Below, one piece after another: positions 1 to 9,327 of a stretch of DNA of 64,000 nt. Source of the DNA: SHZL01 sp963815185 (GTDB lineage: Bacteria; Pseudomonadota; Gammaproteobacteria; Xanthomonadales; SZUA-36). The notes beneath the pieces were generated by a model, which made no database searches, was not told the DNA's origin, and saw nothing but the letters and a program-made list of their open reading frames with translations. Position numbers and translations under genes: made by a program. The stretch is taken from the NCBI GenBank assembly GCA_963815185.1, contig CAWFGC010000004.1:744001-808000 (forward strand). Direction: 5' to 3'. Within the stretch, counting starts at the first letter, position 1. Each line of letters begins with the position of its first letter.

Positions 1-176
1 AGCGCCGCGAACAACAGCCACTGGGCCCATTCCTGCATTTCGACCCCGGCCAATCCCAGCAGCCCGACCAGCGCGGCAGACAGACCGAGAAAGACGAGAT
101 AGAACTGGGCATCGACGGCGAATAGCTCGGAGCCGAACAGTATCGCGCCTATGATCATCCATCCCCACCAGGTCAT
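1..176 (-). CDS. NfeD-like membrane protein (N-terminal part, runs off the left edge)
   Basis: Reading the minus strand from an ATG at 176 gives a hydrophobic N-terminus beginning MTWWGWMIIGAILFGSELF, with two membrane segments visible before the window ends. This is the N-terminal pattern of NfeD/YbbK family membrane proteins, which usually sit beside a stomatin/SPFH (QmcA) gene and act on the inner membrane; the partner would lie outside the window. An AGGAG-like ribosome binding site lies about 8 bases upstream of the ATG. The C-terminal OB-fold that would confirm the family is not in the window, so the assignment rests on about 58 residues. Confidence 0.6.
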   Translation of the reverse strand, partial: MTWWGWMIIGAILFGSELFAVDAQFYLVFLGLSAALVGLLGLAGVEMQEWAQWLLFAA

Positions 177-260
177 CCCATGTCTCCTGCGTCAGCGTCT
201 TATCACTATAACCCGATGTGGGCTGTCAGAGAACACCATGCGGGGTACAATGCCGTCGAC

Positions 261-1284
261 ATGGATAGCTGCGACACATTGCTCGACGCCATCGGCAACA
301 CGCCGCTGATCCGCCTGCGCAAAGCCTCCGAGGTCACCGGCTGCATCATACTTGGCAAGGCCGAATTCATGAATCCGGGCGGTTCGATCAAGGACCGCGC
401 GGCCAAATACATTGTCCTCGATGCCGAGGAGCGCAATGAGCTGCGGCCCGGCGGTGTGATCGTAGAAGGCACGGCGGGCAATACCGGCATTGGCCTGGCG
501 CTGGTCGGCAATGCCCGCGGCTACCGTACCGTGATCACGATCCCGGAAACCCAGAGCCAGTGAAAAGAAAGAGACGCTGCGTCTATTGGGCGCCGAGTTG
601 CATGAAGTGCCCGCGGTGCCGTTCAAGAATCCGGAAAACTATGTGCACGTGGCCGCGCGGCTGGCCGCGGAGTTGGCCAAATCCGAGCCCAACGGCGTGC
701 TTTACGCCAATCAATGGGAAAACCTGGCCAATGCGGAAGGACACTACCGCTCCACCGGGCCTGAGATCTGGCGTCAAACCGGGGGCAAGGTGGATGCGTT
801 CTGCTGCGCCATCGGTACCGGCGGCACCATATCCGGCGTGGGGCGTTACCTGAAGGAACAAAGTGCCGGATATTGTCATTGCCGTGCCGATCCGCTCGGT
901 TCTTGCATGTATCACTATTTCAAACACGGCGAGCTGCGCTCCGACGGCAATTCCATCACCGAAGGCATTGGCCAGGGGCGCATTACCGCCAATATCGGCA
1001 GCGCGCCGGTGGATGACGTATTCCAGATTCCGGACGAAGAAGCCCTGCCGGTGATTTTCGACCTGCTCTCCGAGGAGGGTCTGTGCCTGGGTGGCTCCAG
1101 TGGCATCAACGTCGCCGGCGCCATCCGCCTGGCCCAGCAGATGGGGCCGGGCCACACCATCGTCACGGTGCTGTGTGATTTTGGCACGCGCTACCAATCC
1201 AAGTTGTTCAATCCGGTGTTCCTGCGCGAAAAGGACCTGCCGGTTCCGGTTTGGCTTGAGCACCAGGGCGTGGACCGAGCATAA
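261..1284 (+). pseudogene. cysK: Cysteine synthase (O-acetylserine sulfhydrylase family), frameshifted
   Basis: Encodes a PLP-dependent cysteine synthase of the CysK/CysM fold, which makes cysteine from O-acetylserine and sulfide in the cytoplasm. The start at 261 gives MDSCDTLLDAIGNTPLIRL, the family's usual N-terminus. The PLP lysine motif GGSIKDRA, the substrate loop EGTAGNTG and the phosphate-binding GTGGT are all present. The frame breaks near 560: IPETQSQ meets a stop, and the family sequence EKKETLRLLGAEL resumes one base later, consistent with one extra T. A second, self-correcting pair of indels lies at about 862-890, where PDIVIAV is readable only in a neighbouring frame. Everything else is well conserved, so these are either sequencing errors or a very young pseudogene. 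The first ATG in frame (180) would overlap the divergent NfeD-like gene and is less likely. Confidence 0.85.
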
Positions 1285-1412
1285 TGCGCGGGCACACCAA
1301 ATGACAGTCACCGATTCTGCCGGACAGCTTTGTCGTGCTGGAATTTAGCAGATAGTCGAAAAAGGTGGGGCAGGGCGGATGAAACGATCCCGCTTCCAGC
1401 CGCTTGATGCCC

Positions 1413-1853
1413 TCACCAAACGCCGGTATTGGGCATCGAAGCCCAGGGTTCGGCCGGCTCGAGCGCTTCACCCTTTTGCAGCAATTCGATGGAGATATTG
1501 TCCGGCGAGCGCACGAAGGCCATGCGGCCGCAGCGCGGCGGGCGATTGATCGTCACACCGGCATCCATCAGCTTCTGGCAGGCCTGGTAGATATCGTCGA
1601 CGCCATACGCCAGGTGGCCGAAATTTCTGCCGCCATCGTAGCCCGATTCATCCCAGTTGTGGGTGAGTTCGATGGCGGGTGCTTCTCCGGCTTCGAACCG
1701 CTCCCGATCTTCGGGCGCAACCAGAAAGATCAGCGAGAAGCGCCCTTCCGGAAAGTCATGGCGGCGCGCTTCGACCAAACCGAGCTGATTGCAGTAAAAA
1801 TCCAGTGAGGCGTCCAGGTCGCTGACGCGGACCATGGTGTGCAAATATTTCAT
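1413..1853 (-). CDS. gloA: Lactoylglutathione lyase (glyoxalase I)
   Basis: A 146-residue VOC-fold protein of normal glyoxalase I length. It isomerises the methylglyoxal-glutathione hemithioacetal to S-lactoylglutathione in the cytosol. The four metal ligands of bacterial GloA can be placed: His5 (YLHTM), Glu62 (AIELTHNW), His80 (GHLAYGVDD) and Glu123 (ISIELLQKG). The spacing matches the Ni-type enzyme of E. coli. It stands alone, convergent with the cysteine synthase gene on the left, and is transcribed away from the large protease gene's 3' end. Confidence 0.95.
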   Translation of the reverse strand: MKYLHTMVRVSDLDASLDFYCNQLGLVEARRHDFPEGRFSLIFLVAPEDRERFEAGEAPAIELTHNWDESGYDGGRNFGHLAYGVDDIYQACQKLMDAGVTINRPPRCGRMAFVRSPDNISIELLQKGEALEPAEPWASMPNTGVW

Positions 1854-1976
1854 TGGGGACTCCCGGGGCCCGTTGACAGGCCCGAATACATTGCCGTTTC
1901 AGCTAGTGTACGTATGAGCGGGCTCACGCGAAAGGCGCAACAGGCGGTGCGGTGGGGTGAAACGCGGTTTGGTCGC

Positions 1977-4643
1977 TCAGAGCTTGCAGCTTGAGTGGGC
2001 CAGCCGCGTCAGTGGTTTCAACTGCTGACTGCCGTCTGCGAACGCGGTGAGATCGCTGGTATAGGAGGCATCGCCAGCGCTGCAATCCAATTGCATTTCC
2101 AGATTGCCCCAGATCGGAAGAGCGACGGATGCGGGATTGAATGAGCGGCCAAATTGACCCCCTGCCGGCTGCAGTATATCGTCCGTACGAATGTAACCGT
2201 CAGCGATGGACCCGGTAGCCAACATCCAGGCCTGCTCGCCTTCGCTGGTATAGGAGAACCAGAATACCAGCGCTTGACTAGCGGACAATTGCTCGACGAT
2301 AAATCCTTCACCTTCGTGCGCCGGGTCAAACCAGCTACCGCTGAAATCGCTGCTCACTGACTCGGAGGCCTTGCCGCACCGATGGCCGTAGACTGAGCTC
2401 AGCCGCTGGAGACTCTGATGATCGCCGATTTGATTGACGCTGTAGTTGACGGTGGCATGGGTGCAATCGCCAAACGTTATGGACAGTGAGCCCAGCGTAT
2501 CGAACACCACGTCTTTCGGGTCGAAATTGTTGCCGAACTGACCCCCGCTGGTGTGCAGCAACTCATCGACGATGATGGAGTTGCCTTGCACTTTTCCCAT
2601 GCCCAGCATCCAGCGCTGGCTGCCGTCGGCGGCGTAGGTAAACCAGTACACCAGTGCCTGACCATGTTCCATCACTTCAACGATGAAGCCCTCACCTTCG
2701 TGCGAAGGGTCGAACCAGGCGCCGCTGTACACGTCATCCAGTGGCGGCGCCGTCGCCGGCGCGACCGCATCGTAGCGGAACAGATGCCCGGCCGAATAAC
2801 TCGCCAGCGGCTTGCCATTCTTCAACGGGCGCAGCCGCGCCTGGTAGAGGCTGCCGGGGTTCAGTTGTGCCGCCGAAGCGGCGTTCAGTGCAATCGTGGT
2901 TACCGCTTTGTAAGGCGCAGTCAGGCTGATGCCCAGCCCGGATATCCAGACCTCCAGGGAATTTGCCCCCAAGCTGGCCAAAATACCGTCCGGGTCCCTG
3001 ACGACCACATTCATGCCGCCAGATGCACGCGGCACAACCTCCAGCAGGGGCGACAAGTCTTTGGGCATGTCTTCGGCCGCAGAAACGGTGAGCGAGTAGT
3101 CACCGGTAGTCTTATCGGGCTGGACTTCGAGCACGCCGCTGTCCAGGGAGCCAAAATCGAATGTACCGATACTGCAGCCGGCCACATCCAGATACTCGAA
3201 CCAGAATTGCGATTTGAGAAACTGGCCGTTGGGCTGCAGCGCCGCCACCCAGCCGCTGAACCCGGAGTCTCTGCACAGCTTGACCCGGACTCGGCCGTTG
3301 GCCGGCAGGGATACTTTCACATCATCGCGGTCCTGGAGGCTCGACATCCTGCCTCGGACTTCCAGCGGCAGCATATTTTGCGCCAGTGCGGAGGAATATC
3401 CCGGAATGTCGTAACCGTTCGACTCCATCAGTTCACTCTCATCGAGGATGCCATCACAATCTTCATCCACGCCGTTGCCCATCAGTTCCTCCAGTCCCGG
3501 GCTCCTGGCGCTATCGTGGTCATCGCAGTCACCGGTGATCATGCTATAGCCGTCTTTGTCGTTGTCGCCGCACAGCGGATTGCTGCTGCCGAAACGCGCC
3601 TGCATATCGCTGTTCAATTTCGGCGAAACGACCCATTTCAAATCGTGGAGATAACAGGAAATGTTGACACCGGCTCCGACCGCCAGCGACATCAGGCGCA
3701 AGTCTTCCTTGTCCTGCGTCGTCGCTGGTGGCTGGTTGGATTTTGCATAGTTCTTGAGATAGGCAAACGAGGCCTCGATGGCGCCCTTGCCGTGCAGTTT
3801 TTCGATGCGGTAGTAAATCATCGCCCACAGGCTGTTTTCATAAAGTCCGCTGGCGTGACAGAGTTGATCGCGGACGCACTTTTCCCAGCTAGCGGTTTTA
3901 TCCGCCATGTAGGGTTGCCAGACGAAGCTGGCCGCGGATTGATACAGATCGTCGGCGAGTTGATGGTCGTTACTGCCACGCGCATAGCGGTAGGGAGCGA
4001 AAAATTCAAAGATTGCGGTCCAGGCATGCGCATGATCCGGCAGGTAACTGAGGTAGGTCGAATAGAGATCGAAGTTATGCGCCATTTCGTGGTTCAGAAA
4101 ATTATGCAGCTTGCCGGCATCGAGGTCGGCGATGATGTCGGCGTAGTTGGCGTCGGTCCTCGCGACTTCTATGCCTTTGGCGCCGACCTGACCGCAGGCG
4201 ATGCTGCAGGTCGATGTCACGAAAGCGACGTTGAGGCTGCCTGCGCCTGCCGGCTCGGCCTGCATCAAATTACGGTAGTCGGCATAAAGAACGTCCAGGC
4301 GATCGATCAATTCCTCGATATGATCTTCGGTAAAAGGTGCTGTGCCGTTGGCGGCCAGGGGCAGCAACAACGTGACATAACGACCGGCGCGAGGCTGCAA
4401 CTGATAGCTGGCGCCATCGAAAGCCACATACGAAACGCTGGCCGATTTTTGATTATTCTGTTGCGCGGATTCGGCTTTCGACGGGGTAGAGGTAAAGCCA
4501 CCACGCGATTCCCCGGGTAGCAGGTAATCCCGCTGCGAAGCATCCGGCTGCGCGAACACTGATTGCGTATAGGCGAGAAGTAAAAAGGCAGCTACATGCA
4601 GGCCATAGCGGCCTGCATGTGCTGAAAAGTTACACTTATCCAT
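1977..4643 (-). CDS. Secreted HExxH zinc metalloprotease with MopE-type segment and duplicated C-terminal domain
   Basis: An 888-residue protein with an N-terminal signal peptide (hydrophobic residues about 14-31, cut near VFAQP). A zinc protease signature HEMAH lies at residues 185-189, followed by NFD, in a region resembling collagenase-like (M9) peptidases. Residues about 352-405 carry an Asp-rich segment (DNDKDGY, GDCDDHD, GVDEDCDG) of the MopE metal-binding type, likely to bind calcium. The C-terminal third holds two copies of a module starting GxWFDPxHEGEGFIVE and ending GGQFGxxF(D/N)P, a repeat seen in secreted proteins of Xanthomonadales and relatives. Export and proteolysis are inferred from these motifs; the substrate is unknown. 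A long open frame on the opposite strand is a shadow. Confidence 0.85.
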   Translation of the reverse strand: MDKCNFSAHAGRYGLHVAAFLLLAYTQSVFAQPDASQRDYLLPGESRGGFTSTPSKAESAQQNNQKSASVSYVAFDGASYQLQPRAGRYVTLLLPLAANGTAPFTEDHIEELIDRLDVLYADYRNLMQAEPAGAGSLNVAFVTSTCSIACGQVGAKGIEVARTDANYADIIADLDAGKLHNFLNHEMAHNFDLYSTYLSYLPDHAHAWTAIFEFFAPYRYARGSNDHQLADDLYQSAASFVWQPYMADKTASWEKCVRDQLCHASGLYENSLWAMIYYRIEKLHGKGAIEASFAYLKNYAKSNQPPATTQDKEDLRLMSLAVGAGVNISCYLHDLKWVVSPKLNSDMQARFGSSNPLCGDNDKDGYSMITGDCDDHDSARSPGLEELMGNGVDEDCDGILDESELMESNGYDIPGYSSALAQNMLPLEVRGRMSSLQDRDDVKVSLPANGRVRVKLCRDSGFSGWVAALQPNGQFLKSQFWFEYLDVAGCSIGTFDFGSLDSGVLEVQPDKTTGDYSLTVSAAEDMPKDLSPLLEVVPRASGGMNVVVRDPDGILASLGANSLEVWISGLGISLTAPYKAVTTIALNAASAAQLNPGSLYQARLRPLKNGKPLASYSAGHLFRYDAVAPATAPPLDDVYSGAWFDPSHEGEGFIVEVMEHGQALVYWFTYAADGSQRWMLGMGKVQGNSIIVDELLHTSGGQFGNNFDPKDVVFDTLGSLSITFGDCTHATVNYSVNQIGDHQSLQRLSSVYGHRCGKASESVSSDFSGSWFDPAHEGEGFIVEQLSASQALVFWFSYTSEGEQAWMLATGSIADGYIRTDDILQPAGGQFGRSFNPASVALPIWGNLEMQLDCSAGDASYTSDLTAFADGSQQLKPLTRLAHSSCKL

Positions 4644-4859
4644 GTGCGATTCCCCTTTCCCGGCAGTCCTTGCCTGGGTTGAGAACAGCTTAGAGCGGGG
4701 TCAAAGAGGAAGAACCTGTCAGAACTAGCAGCGTTCCATCACCGATTTGACAGTTGTCTCAGGGCACAATCTTCCGCTCGCCTGGAAAGCAGCAGGCTGC
4801 AGGGATTGAGTTTTTGAAACCGTAATCTGAAAAAGTGTGGAGATCCGCGTCATAAACAA

Positions 4860-4895
4860 AAACAGGAACTCAGTATATTCACTAAGTTCCTGTTT
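4860..4895 (-). terminator. Rho-independent terminator of tRNA-Asn
   Basis: A perfect 11-bp inverted repeat (AAACAGGAACT / AGTTCCTGTTT) with a 14-base loop lies just downstream of the minus-strand tRNA and is followed by a T-rich run in that direction. Confidence 0.8.
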
Positions 4896-4908
4896 CTATT
4901 ATGGAATT

Positions 4909-4985
4909 TGGCTCCCCGGGTCGGATTCGAACCAACGACCTAGTGATTAACAGTCACCCGCTCTAACCAGCTGAGCTACCGGGGA
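4909..4985 (-). tRNA. tRNA-Asn (GTT anticodon)
   Basis: The minus strand folds into a full cloverleaf of 77 nt including an encoded CCA. The acceptor TCCCCGG pairs with CCGGGGA, the D-arm is AGCTCAGCTGGTTAGAGC, the anticodon loop CTGTTAA gives GTT, and the T-arm carries GGTTCGAATCC. No integrated element is seen next to it. Confidence 0.97.
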
Positions 4986-5072
4986 AGAGATTCAGCTCGC
5001 ATGTTACACCATGGGCCCGAGCTTGAGGCGCGGTATTTTCGGTGCTTTGGGTGGGGGAGTCAAGGCAGCGTC

Positions 5073-5666
5073 TTAGCCATCTGAAGACGGGCAATAACGC
5101 GCATCGAGTTCGGGCGCTTCATCGCGGCGGATTCTGCCGCTATTGGAAAGTACCAGTTTGCGTGCATGTGCCGGGCCGCGCAGGTCACAAAACGTGATGC
5201 TGCCATTGCTGCCGGGCGCGCTGCCATTGGGATAAAAGCGCAGGCTCGGCCGGCCTGAACTGCTGTGAATGACGATTTGTTCCAGGCCGGCTTCGATGTG
5301 GTGCACCGTCTCCAGGGCTTGATATTGGCCATCGCCATTGAGATCACTGAAGACGATCCAGCCGTCACTCCAATCGCCGCTGTCGGCGCAGCCATGCTCG
5401 AGGTCGCCGGGACAGGCGATCACATACTCGTTGAAACGGATGGCCTGATTGCGCGCCAGCGCCAGTTGGCCGTGCAAGCTGCTGATGGCGGCGGTCATTC
5501 TTTGCCGCGCGCCGAAGTCCTGAAACGCCGGCACGCCGATGACCAGCAGGATGGCAGCGATGGAGATCACCAGCATCAGTTCCAGCACGGTAAATCCGGG
5601 CGACACTTGAGCCGAAGTCGAGAGGGTTCGCCCGCGGCTCCATTGCGGTTTGGGAGCGGTTGCCAT
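5073..5666 (-). CDS. GspH/FimT family type IV minor pseudopilin
   Basis: A 197-residue prepilin. The cleavage motif PG|FTVLELMLV puts the prepilin peptidase site after Gly24, with the +5 glutamate and a hydrophobic helix (residues 25-45) as in type IV pilins and type II secretion pseudopilins. The C-terminal part has the GspH/FimT pattern (ARNQAI, DWSDGW, DLNGDG, ending in a Cys-containing tail). FimT-type minor pilins act in pilus priming and DNA uptake. No other pilin genes are next to it, which is common for fimT. The leader of 24 residues is longer than average, so an internal start is possible. Confidence 0.9.
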   Translation of the reverse strand: MATAPKPQWSRGRTLSTSAQVSPGFTVLELMLVISIAAILLVIGVPAFQDFGARQRMTAAISSLHGQLALARNQAIRFNEYVIACPGDLEHGCADSGDWSDGWIVFSDLNGDGQYQALETVHHIEAGLEQIVIHSSSGRPSLRFYPNGSAPGSNGSITFCDLRGPAHARKLVLSNSGRIRRDEAPELDARYCPSSDG

Positions 5667-5827
5667 GAATCCACAGTAGTGGCTTTGCAGCCGTCATGGC
5701 GAAGGAAAAACCAGTCTCCTGGCATACGAAAGCCGCCTTGCGTGGCGTAGGAAACCAGGCCGGTGCCCGCGGCGCCGGACCCAACCTGCGAATCCACCGG
5801 TCTTCAGACGGCAAAGATCAGGCGATT

Positions 5828-7024
5828 TCAGCCCAGCGCTTCGGTCACGGCCTTGTGCATGCGGCCAATGGCGTCTTCGAGGTAATCCATGCTGGCAGCG
5901 TAAGAGAGGCGTAAATGCCCCGGCGCGCCAAAAGCGGAACCCGGCACGGTGGAAACGCCCGCATGGTCGAGAAACCAGGCGGCCAGTTCGACATCATCGT
6001 CCAGCGAGTCCATTTGATCGAGAAAGCCCTGGAAGGAGGGAAAAGCATAAAACGCCCCATCGCAGTCCGGGCACTCGACGCCGGGTATGCTGTTCAGGGC
6101 CGCCTGGAAATAGTCATAGCGGCGCTTGAACTCCTGTTGCATCTTTTCCACGCAATCCTGCGGGCCGTCCAGGGCTGCTGTCGCCGCTGCCTGCGAAACG
6201 GAGCTGGCGCAGGAGGTGCTCTGGCCCTGCACCTTGCGCATGGCCTGGATCACATCTTCCGGCCCGGCGGCATAGCCGATGCGCCAGCCGGTCATCGCAT
6301 AGGCCTTGGACACGCCGTTGACGATTACCGTGCGCTCGCCCAGTTCGGGACAGGCATTGAGCAAGGTGCGATAGGGGCCCTGGCCCCAGTAGATGTGCTC
6401 GTAGATGTCGTCGCAGGCAATGAACACCTTGGGATGTTCCACCAGGACTGCGCCCAGTTCCTCGTATTCTTCGTCCGTATAGACCTTGCCGGTGGGATTG
6501 GAAGGCGAGTTGATGATCAGCAGCCGGGTATTGTCGTTGATGGTGTTTTGCAGTTGCTTGGGCGTGATCTTGTAGTTGTGTTCCGGCATACCGACCAGGA
6601 TGGCAGGCTCGGCATCCACCAGCTTGACCATGTCGGGGTAAGAAACCCAGTAGGGCGCCGGCACGATGACCTCGTCATCCGGGTCGAGTACCGCCAGCAA
6701 CAGGTTATACAGGCTTTGTTTGGCGCCGTTGGAAACCAGGATTTGATTGCTGGCATATTCCAGCGCGTTTTCACGGCGGAATTTGTTTTGAATGGCCTGT
6801 TTCAGTTCGGGGGTGCCGTCGACCGCCGTATAGCGCGTTTTACCGGCGCGTATGGCTTTGATCGCCGCTTCCCTGATGTGCTTGGGGGTGTCGAAATCGG
6901 GTTCGCCAAATCCCAGCGAAACGATGTCTTTGCCCTGCGCCTTCAGTTCCATCGCGCGCATGCTGACGACGATGGTTGCGGACGGTTTGATCTGTTCTAC
7001 CCGTTTGGAAATTCTCGATATCAC
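5828..7024 (-). CDS. Aspartate aminotransferase (class I, PLP-dependent)
   Basis: A 398-residue class I aminotransferase, likely using aspartate/2-oxoglutarate. The signature features are GFGEPDFDTP near the N-terminus, NGAKQSLYNLL, the NSPSNPTG substrate loop, DDIYEHI and the PLP lysine in SKAYAMTGWRIGY. The chosen GTG start gives VISRISKRVEQIKPS, matching the usual family N-terminus, and has GGAG about 8 bases upstream. An upstream in-frame extension of 58 residues looks unrelated. It is divergent from uvrB, about 200 bp away. It resembles the thermophile/Rhizobium-type AspAT (Igamma to Ibeta boundary) rather than E. coli AspC. Confidence 0.92.
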   Translation of the reverse strand: MISRISKRVEQIKPSATIVVSMRAMELKAQGKDIVSLGFGEPDFDTPKHIREAAIKAIRAGKTRYTAVDGTPELKQAIQNKFRRENALEYASNQILVSNGAKQSLYNLLLAVLDPDDEVIVPAPYWVSYPDMVKLVDAEPAILVGMPEHNYKITPKQLQNTINDNTRLLIINSPSNPTGKVYTDEEYEELGAVLVEHPKVFIACDDIYEHIYWGQGPYRTLLNACPELGERTVIVNGVSKAYAMTGWRIGYAAGPEDVIQAMRKVQGQSTSCASSVSQAAATAALDGPQDCVEKMQQEFKRRYDYFQAALNSIPGVECPDCDGAFYAFPSFQGFLDQMDSLDDDVELAAWFLDHAGVSTVPGSAFGAPGHLRLSYAASMDYLEDAIGRMHKAVTEALG

Positions 7025-7221
7025 GCTTGGTTCTCCGTGCGTTCTGGCTTGTTGACTGGTTAGTGACTCAATGGGTCGTGCCATCGATGCGGCCATTATC
7101 CGGTGTATCGCATCGGCGTGTACAGGTGTGAAGTCATGAAGTCTCGCTACGGCCGTCGTTGGCGTATAATGTCCGGTTTGCATTGCCGTCGTGCGCATGG
7201 CAATCAGCAGCCGGATCAGCG

Positions 7222-9291
7222 ATGCCTGCCAAGAACCCCAAACCCTTTGTTTTGCACAGTGATTTTCAGCCCGCCGGTGATCAGCCCGAGGCTATCAAGG
7301 CGCTGATCGAGGGGCTGAACCATGGGCTGGCGCACCAGACCCTGCTGGGCGTGACCGGTTCCGGCAAAACCTTCACCATTGCCAACGTGATCCAGCAGGT
7401 GCAGCGCCCGACGCTGGTGCTGGCGCCGAACAAGACCCTGGCGGCGCAGCTCTATGGCGAATTCCGCGAATTCTTTCCGGAAAATGCGGTGGAATATTTT
7501 GTTTCCTACTACGACTACTATCAGCCGGAAGCCTACGTGCCGTCCTCGGATACTTATATCGAAAAGGACGCCTCGATCAATGAGCACATCGAGCAGATGC
7601 GGCTGTCGGCCACCAAGGCCTTGCTCGAGCGGCCCGATACCATCATCGTCGCCACCGTTTCGGCGATTTACGGCCTCGGCGATCCCACCCAGTACCTCAG
7701 CATGGTCCTGCACCTCTCGCGCGGCGAGGCCATCGACCAGCGCGCCATCCTGCGCCGCCTGGCCGAGATGCAATACGGCCGCAATGACATGGAATTGCGC
7801 CGCGGCACCTACCGCGTGCGCGGTGACGTCATCGATATTTTTCCCGGCGACGAGGAAAGCCAGGCCATTCGGGTCGAACTGTTCGACGAGGAAGTCGAAT
7901 CGATCTGCATGCTCGACCCGCTGACCGGTGAAATGCTGCGCAAGCTGGAGCGCGTCACGGTCTACCCCAAATCGCATTACGTCACCCCCCGGCAGGTGGT
8001 GTTGGACGCCGCGGAATCGATTGCGCTGGAACTGAAAGAACACCTCGAGGTATTGCGCGAGCAGCACAAACTGGTCGAGGTGCAGCGCCTGGAGCAGCGC
8101 ACGCGTTACGACCTGGAAATGCTGCTGGAACTTGGTTACTGCAACGGCATCGAGAACTATTCGCGCCACCTCACCGGGCGCGGCCCCGGCGAAGCACCGC
8201 CGACACTGTTCGACTACCTGCCGGATGACGCCATGTTGGTGGTGGATGAAAGCCACGTGATGATTCCCCAGCTCGGCGCAATGTACAAGGGCGACCGCTC
8301 ACGCAAGGAAAACCTCGTTGCCTACGGCTTTCGCCTGCCGTCGGCACTGGACAACCGGCCGCTGCGGTTCGAGGAATGGGAGGCGCGGGCGCCACAATCC
8401 ATTTTTGTTTCGGCCACGCCGCGAGCCTACGAGCTGGGCCGCTCCGGAGACGAGGTGGTGGAGCAGGTGGTACGCCCGACCGGCCTGATCGACCCGCAAG
8501 TGGAAATCCGTCCGGTCATCGACCAGGTGGACGATCTGCTGTCGGAAATCAAGCTGCGCGCGGCCGCCGGCGAGCGGGTGCTGGTGACCACGCTGACCAA
8601 GCGCATGGCGGAAAACCTGACCGAATACCTGGCCGACCATGGCGTGCGCGTGCGCTATCTGCACTCGGACGTGGAAACGGTGGAACGCGTGGAGATCATC
8701 CGTGACCTGCGCCTGGGTGAATTCGACGTGCTGATTGGCATTAACTTATTGCGTGAAGGTCTTGATATGCCTGAGGTTTCATTGGTGGCCATCCTGGATG
8801 CCGACCGCGAAGGCTTTTTGCGTTCGGAAGCTTCTTTGATCCAGACCATGGGCCGTGCCGCGCGCAACCTCAATGGCAAGGCCATCATGTACGCCGACCG
8901 CATCACCGGCTCGATGGAGCGCGCCATCGCCGAAACCGACCGGCGCCGCAGCAAGCAAATTGCCTTCAACCTGGAGCACGGCATCGAGCCGCGTTCGATT
9001 GAAAAGCGCGTGACGGATATCATGCAAGGCGCACGTGATGAGGCGCCGCGCCGCGGCAGGAAGGGCCGCCGCGTGGCCGAGGGCAAGGGCGAATATGAAT
9101 ACATCAGCCCCGCGCAATTGGCCCGCACCGTAGCCGGGCTGGAACAGAAGATGTTCCGCCACGCCGAACTGCTCGAGTTCGAAGAAGCGGCCCAGCGTAC
9201 GCGACGAAATAACGCGTTTAAAAGAAAGGGCGCTCAAAACACCCGAATTTCCGGTTTGAATGGCGGTGCAGGCGTCACGGAGGAAGGGTGA
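7222..9291 (+). CDS. uvrB: Excinuclease ABC subunit B (UvrB), C-terminal tail frameshifted
   Basis: The DNA-damage-recognition helicase of nucleotide excision repair. The start at 7222 (MPAKNPKPFVLHSDFQPAGD) matches the family; the longer open frame from 7159 is not needed. Walker A GVTGSGKT is at residues 43-50, and the beta-hairpin region with YYDYYQPEAYVP and the helicase motifs (VVDESH, FVSATP, TMGRAARN) are intact. The last domain reads HAELLEFEEAAQ and then drifts to a non-homologous tail. One base over, the expected UVR-domain ending (VRDEITRLKERALKTPEF, ending PV before a stop) is perfectly readable, so there is one extra base near 9196. As written, the UVR motif that contacts UvrC is broken. 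Sequencing error is the simplest explanation. Confidence 0.95.
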   Translation: MPAKNPKPFVLHSDFQPAGDQPEAIKALIEGLNHGLAHQTLLGVTGSGKTFTIANVIQQVQRPTLVLAPNKTLAAQLYGEFREFFPENAVEYFVSYYDYYQPEAYVPSSDTYIEKDASINEHIEQMRLSATKALLERPDTIIVATVSAIYGLGDPTQYLSMVLHLSRGEAIDQRAILRRLAEMQYGRNDMELRRGTYRVRGDVIDIFPGDEESQAIRVELFDEEVESICMLDPLTGEMLRKLERVTVYPKSHYVTPRQVVLDAAESIALELKEHLEVLREQHKLVEVQRLEQRTRYDLEMLLELGYCNGIENYSRHLTGRGPGEAPPTLFDYLPDDAMLVVDESHVMIPQLGAMYKGDRSRKENLVAYGFRLPSALDNRPLRFEEWEARAPQSIFVSATPRAYELGRSGDEVVEQVVRPTGLIDPQVEIRPVIDQVDDLLSEIKLRAAAGERVLVTTLTKRMAENLTEYLADHGVRVRYLHSDVETVERVEIIRDLRLGEFDVLIGINLLREGLDMPEVSLVAILDADREGFLRSEASLIQTMGRAARNLNGKAIMYADRITGSMERAIAETDRRRSKQIAFNLEHGIEPRSIEKRVTDIMQGARDEAPRRGRKGRRVAEGKGEYEYISPAQLARTVAGLEQKMFRHAELLEFEEAAQRTRRNNAFKRKGAQNTRISGLNGGAGVTEEG

Positions 9292-9327
9292 GGACGGCCG
9301 CCATGGCACCGTAACTGCTTATCTGTT

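Noticed and set aside
2553..4520. 655-codon open frame on the plus strand
   Set aside because: It is the antisense shadow of the protease gene; no motif, and the protease on the other strand is clear.
4644..4985. Integrated element at tRNA-Asn
   Set aside because: No repeat of the tRNA 3' end or foreign genes nearby.
5915..7063. 382-codon open frame on the plus strand
   Set aside because: Shadow of the aspartate aminotransferase gene.
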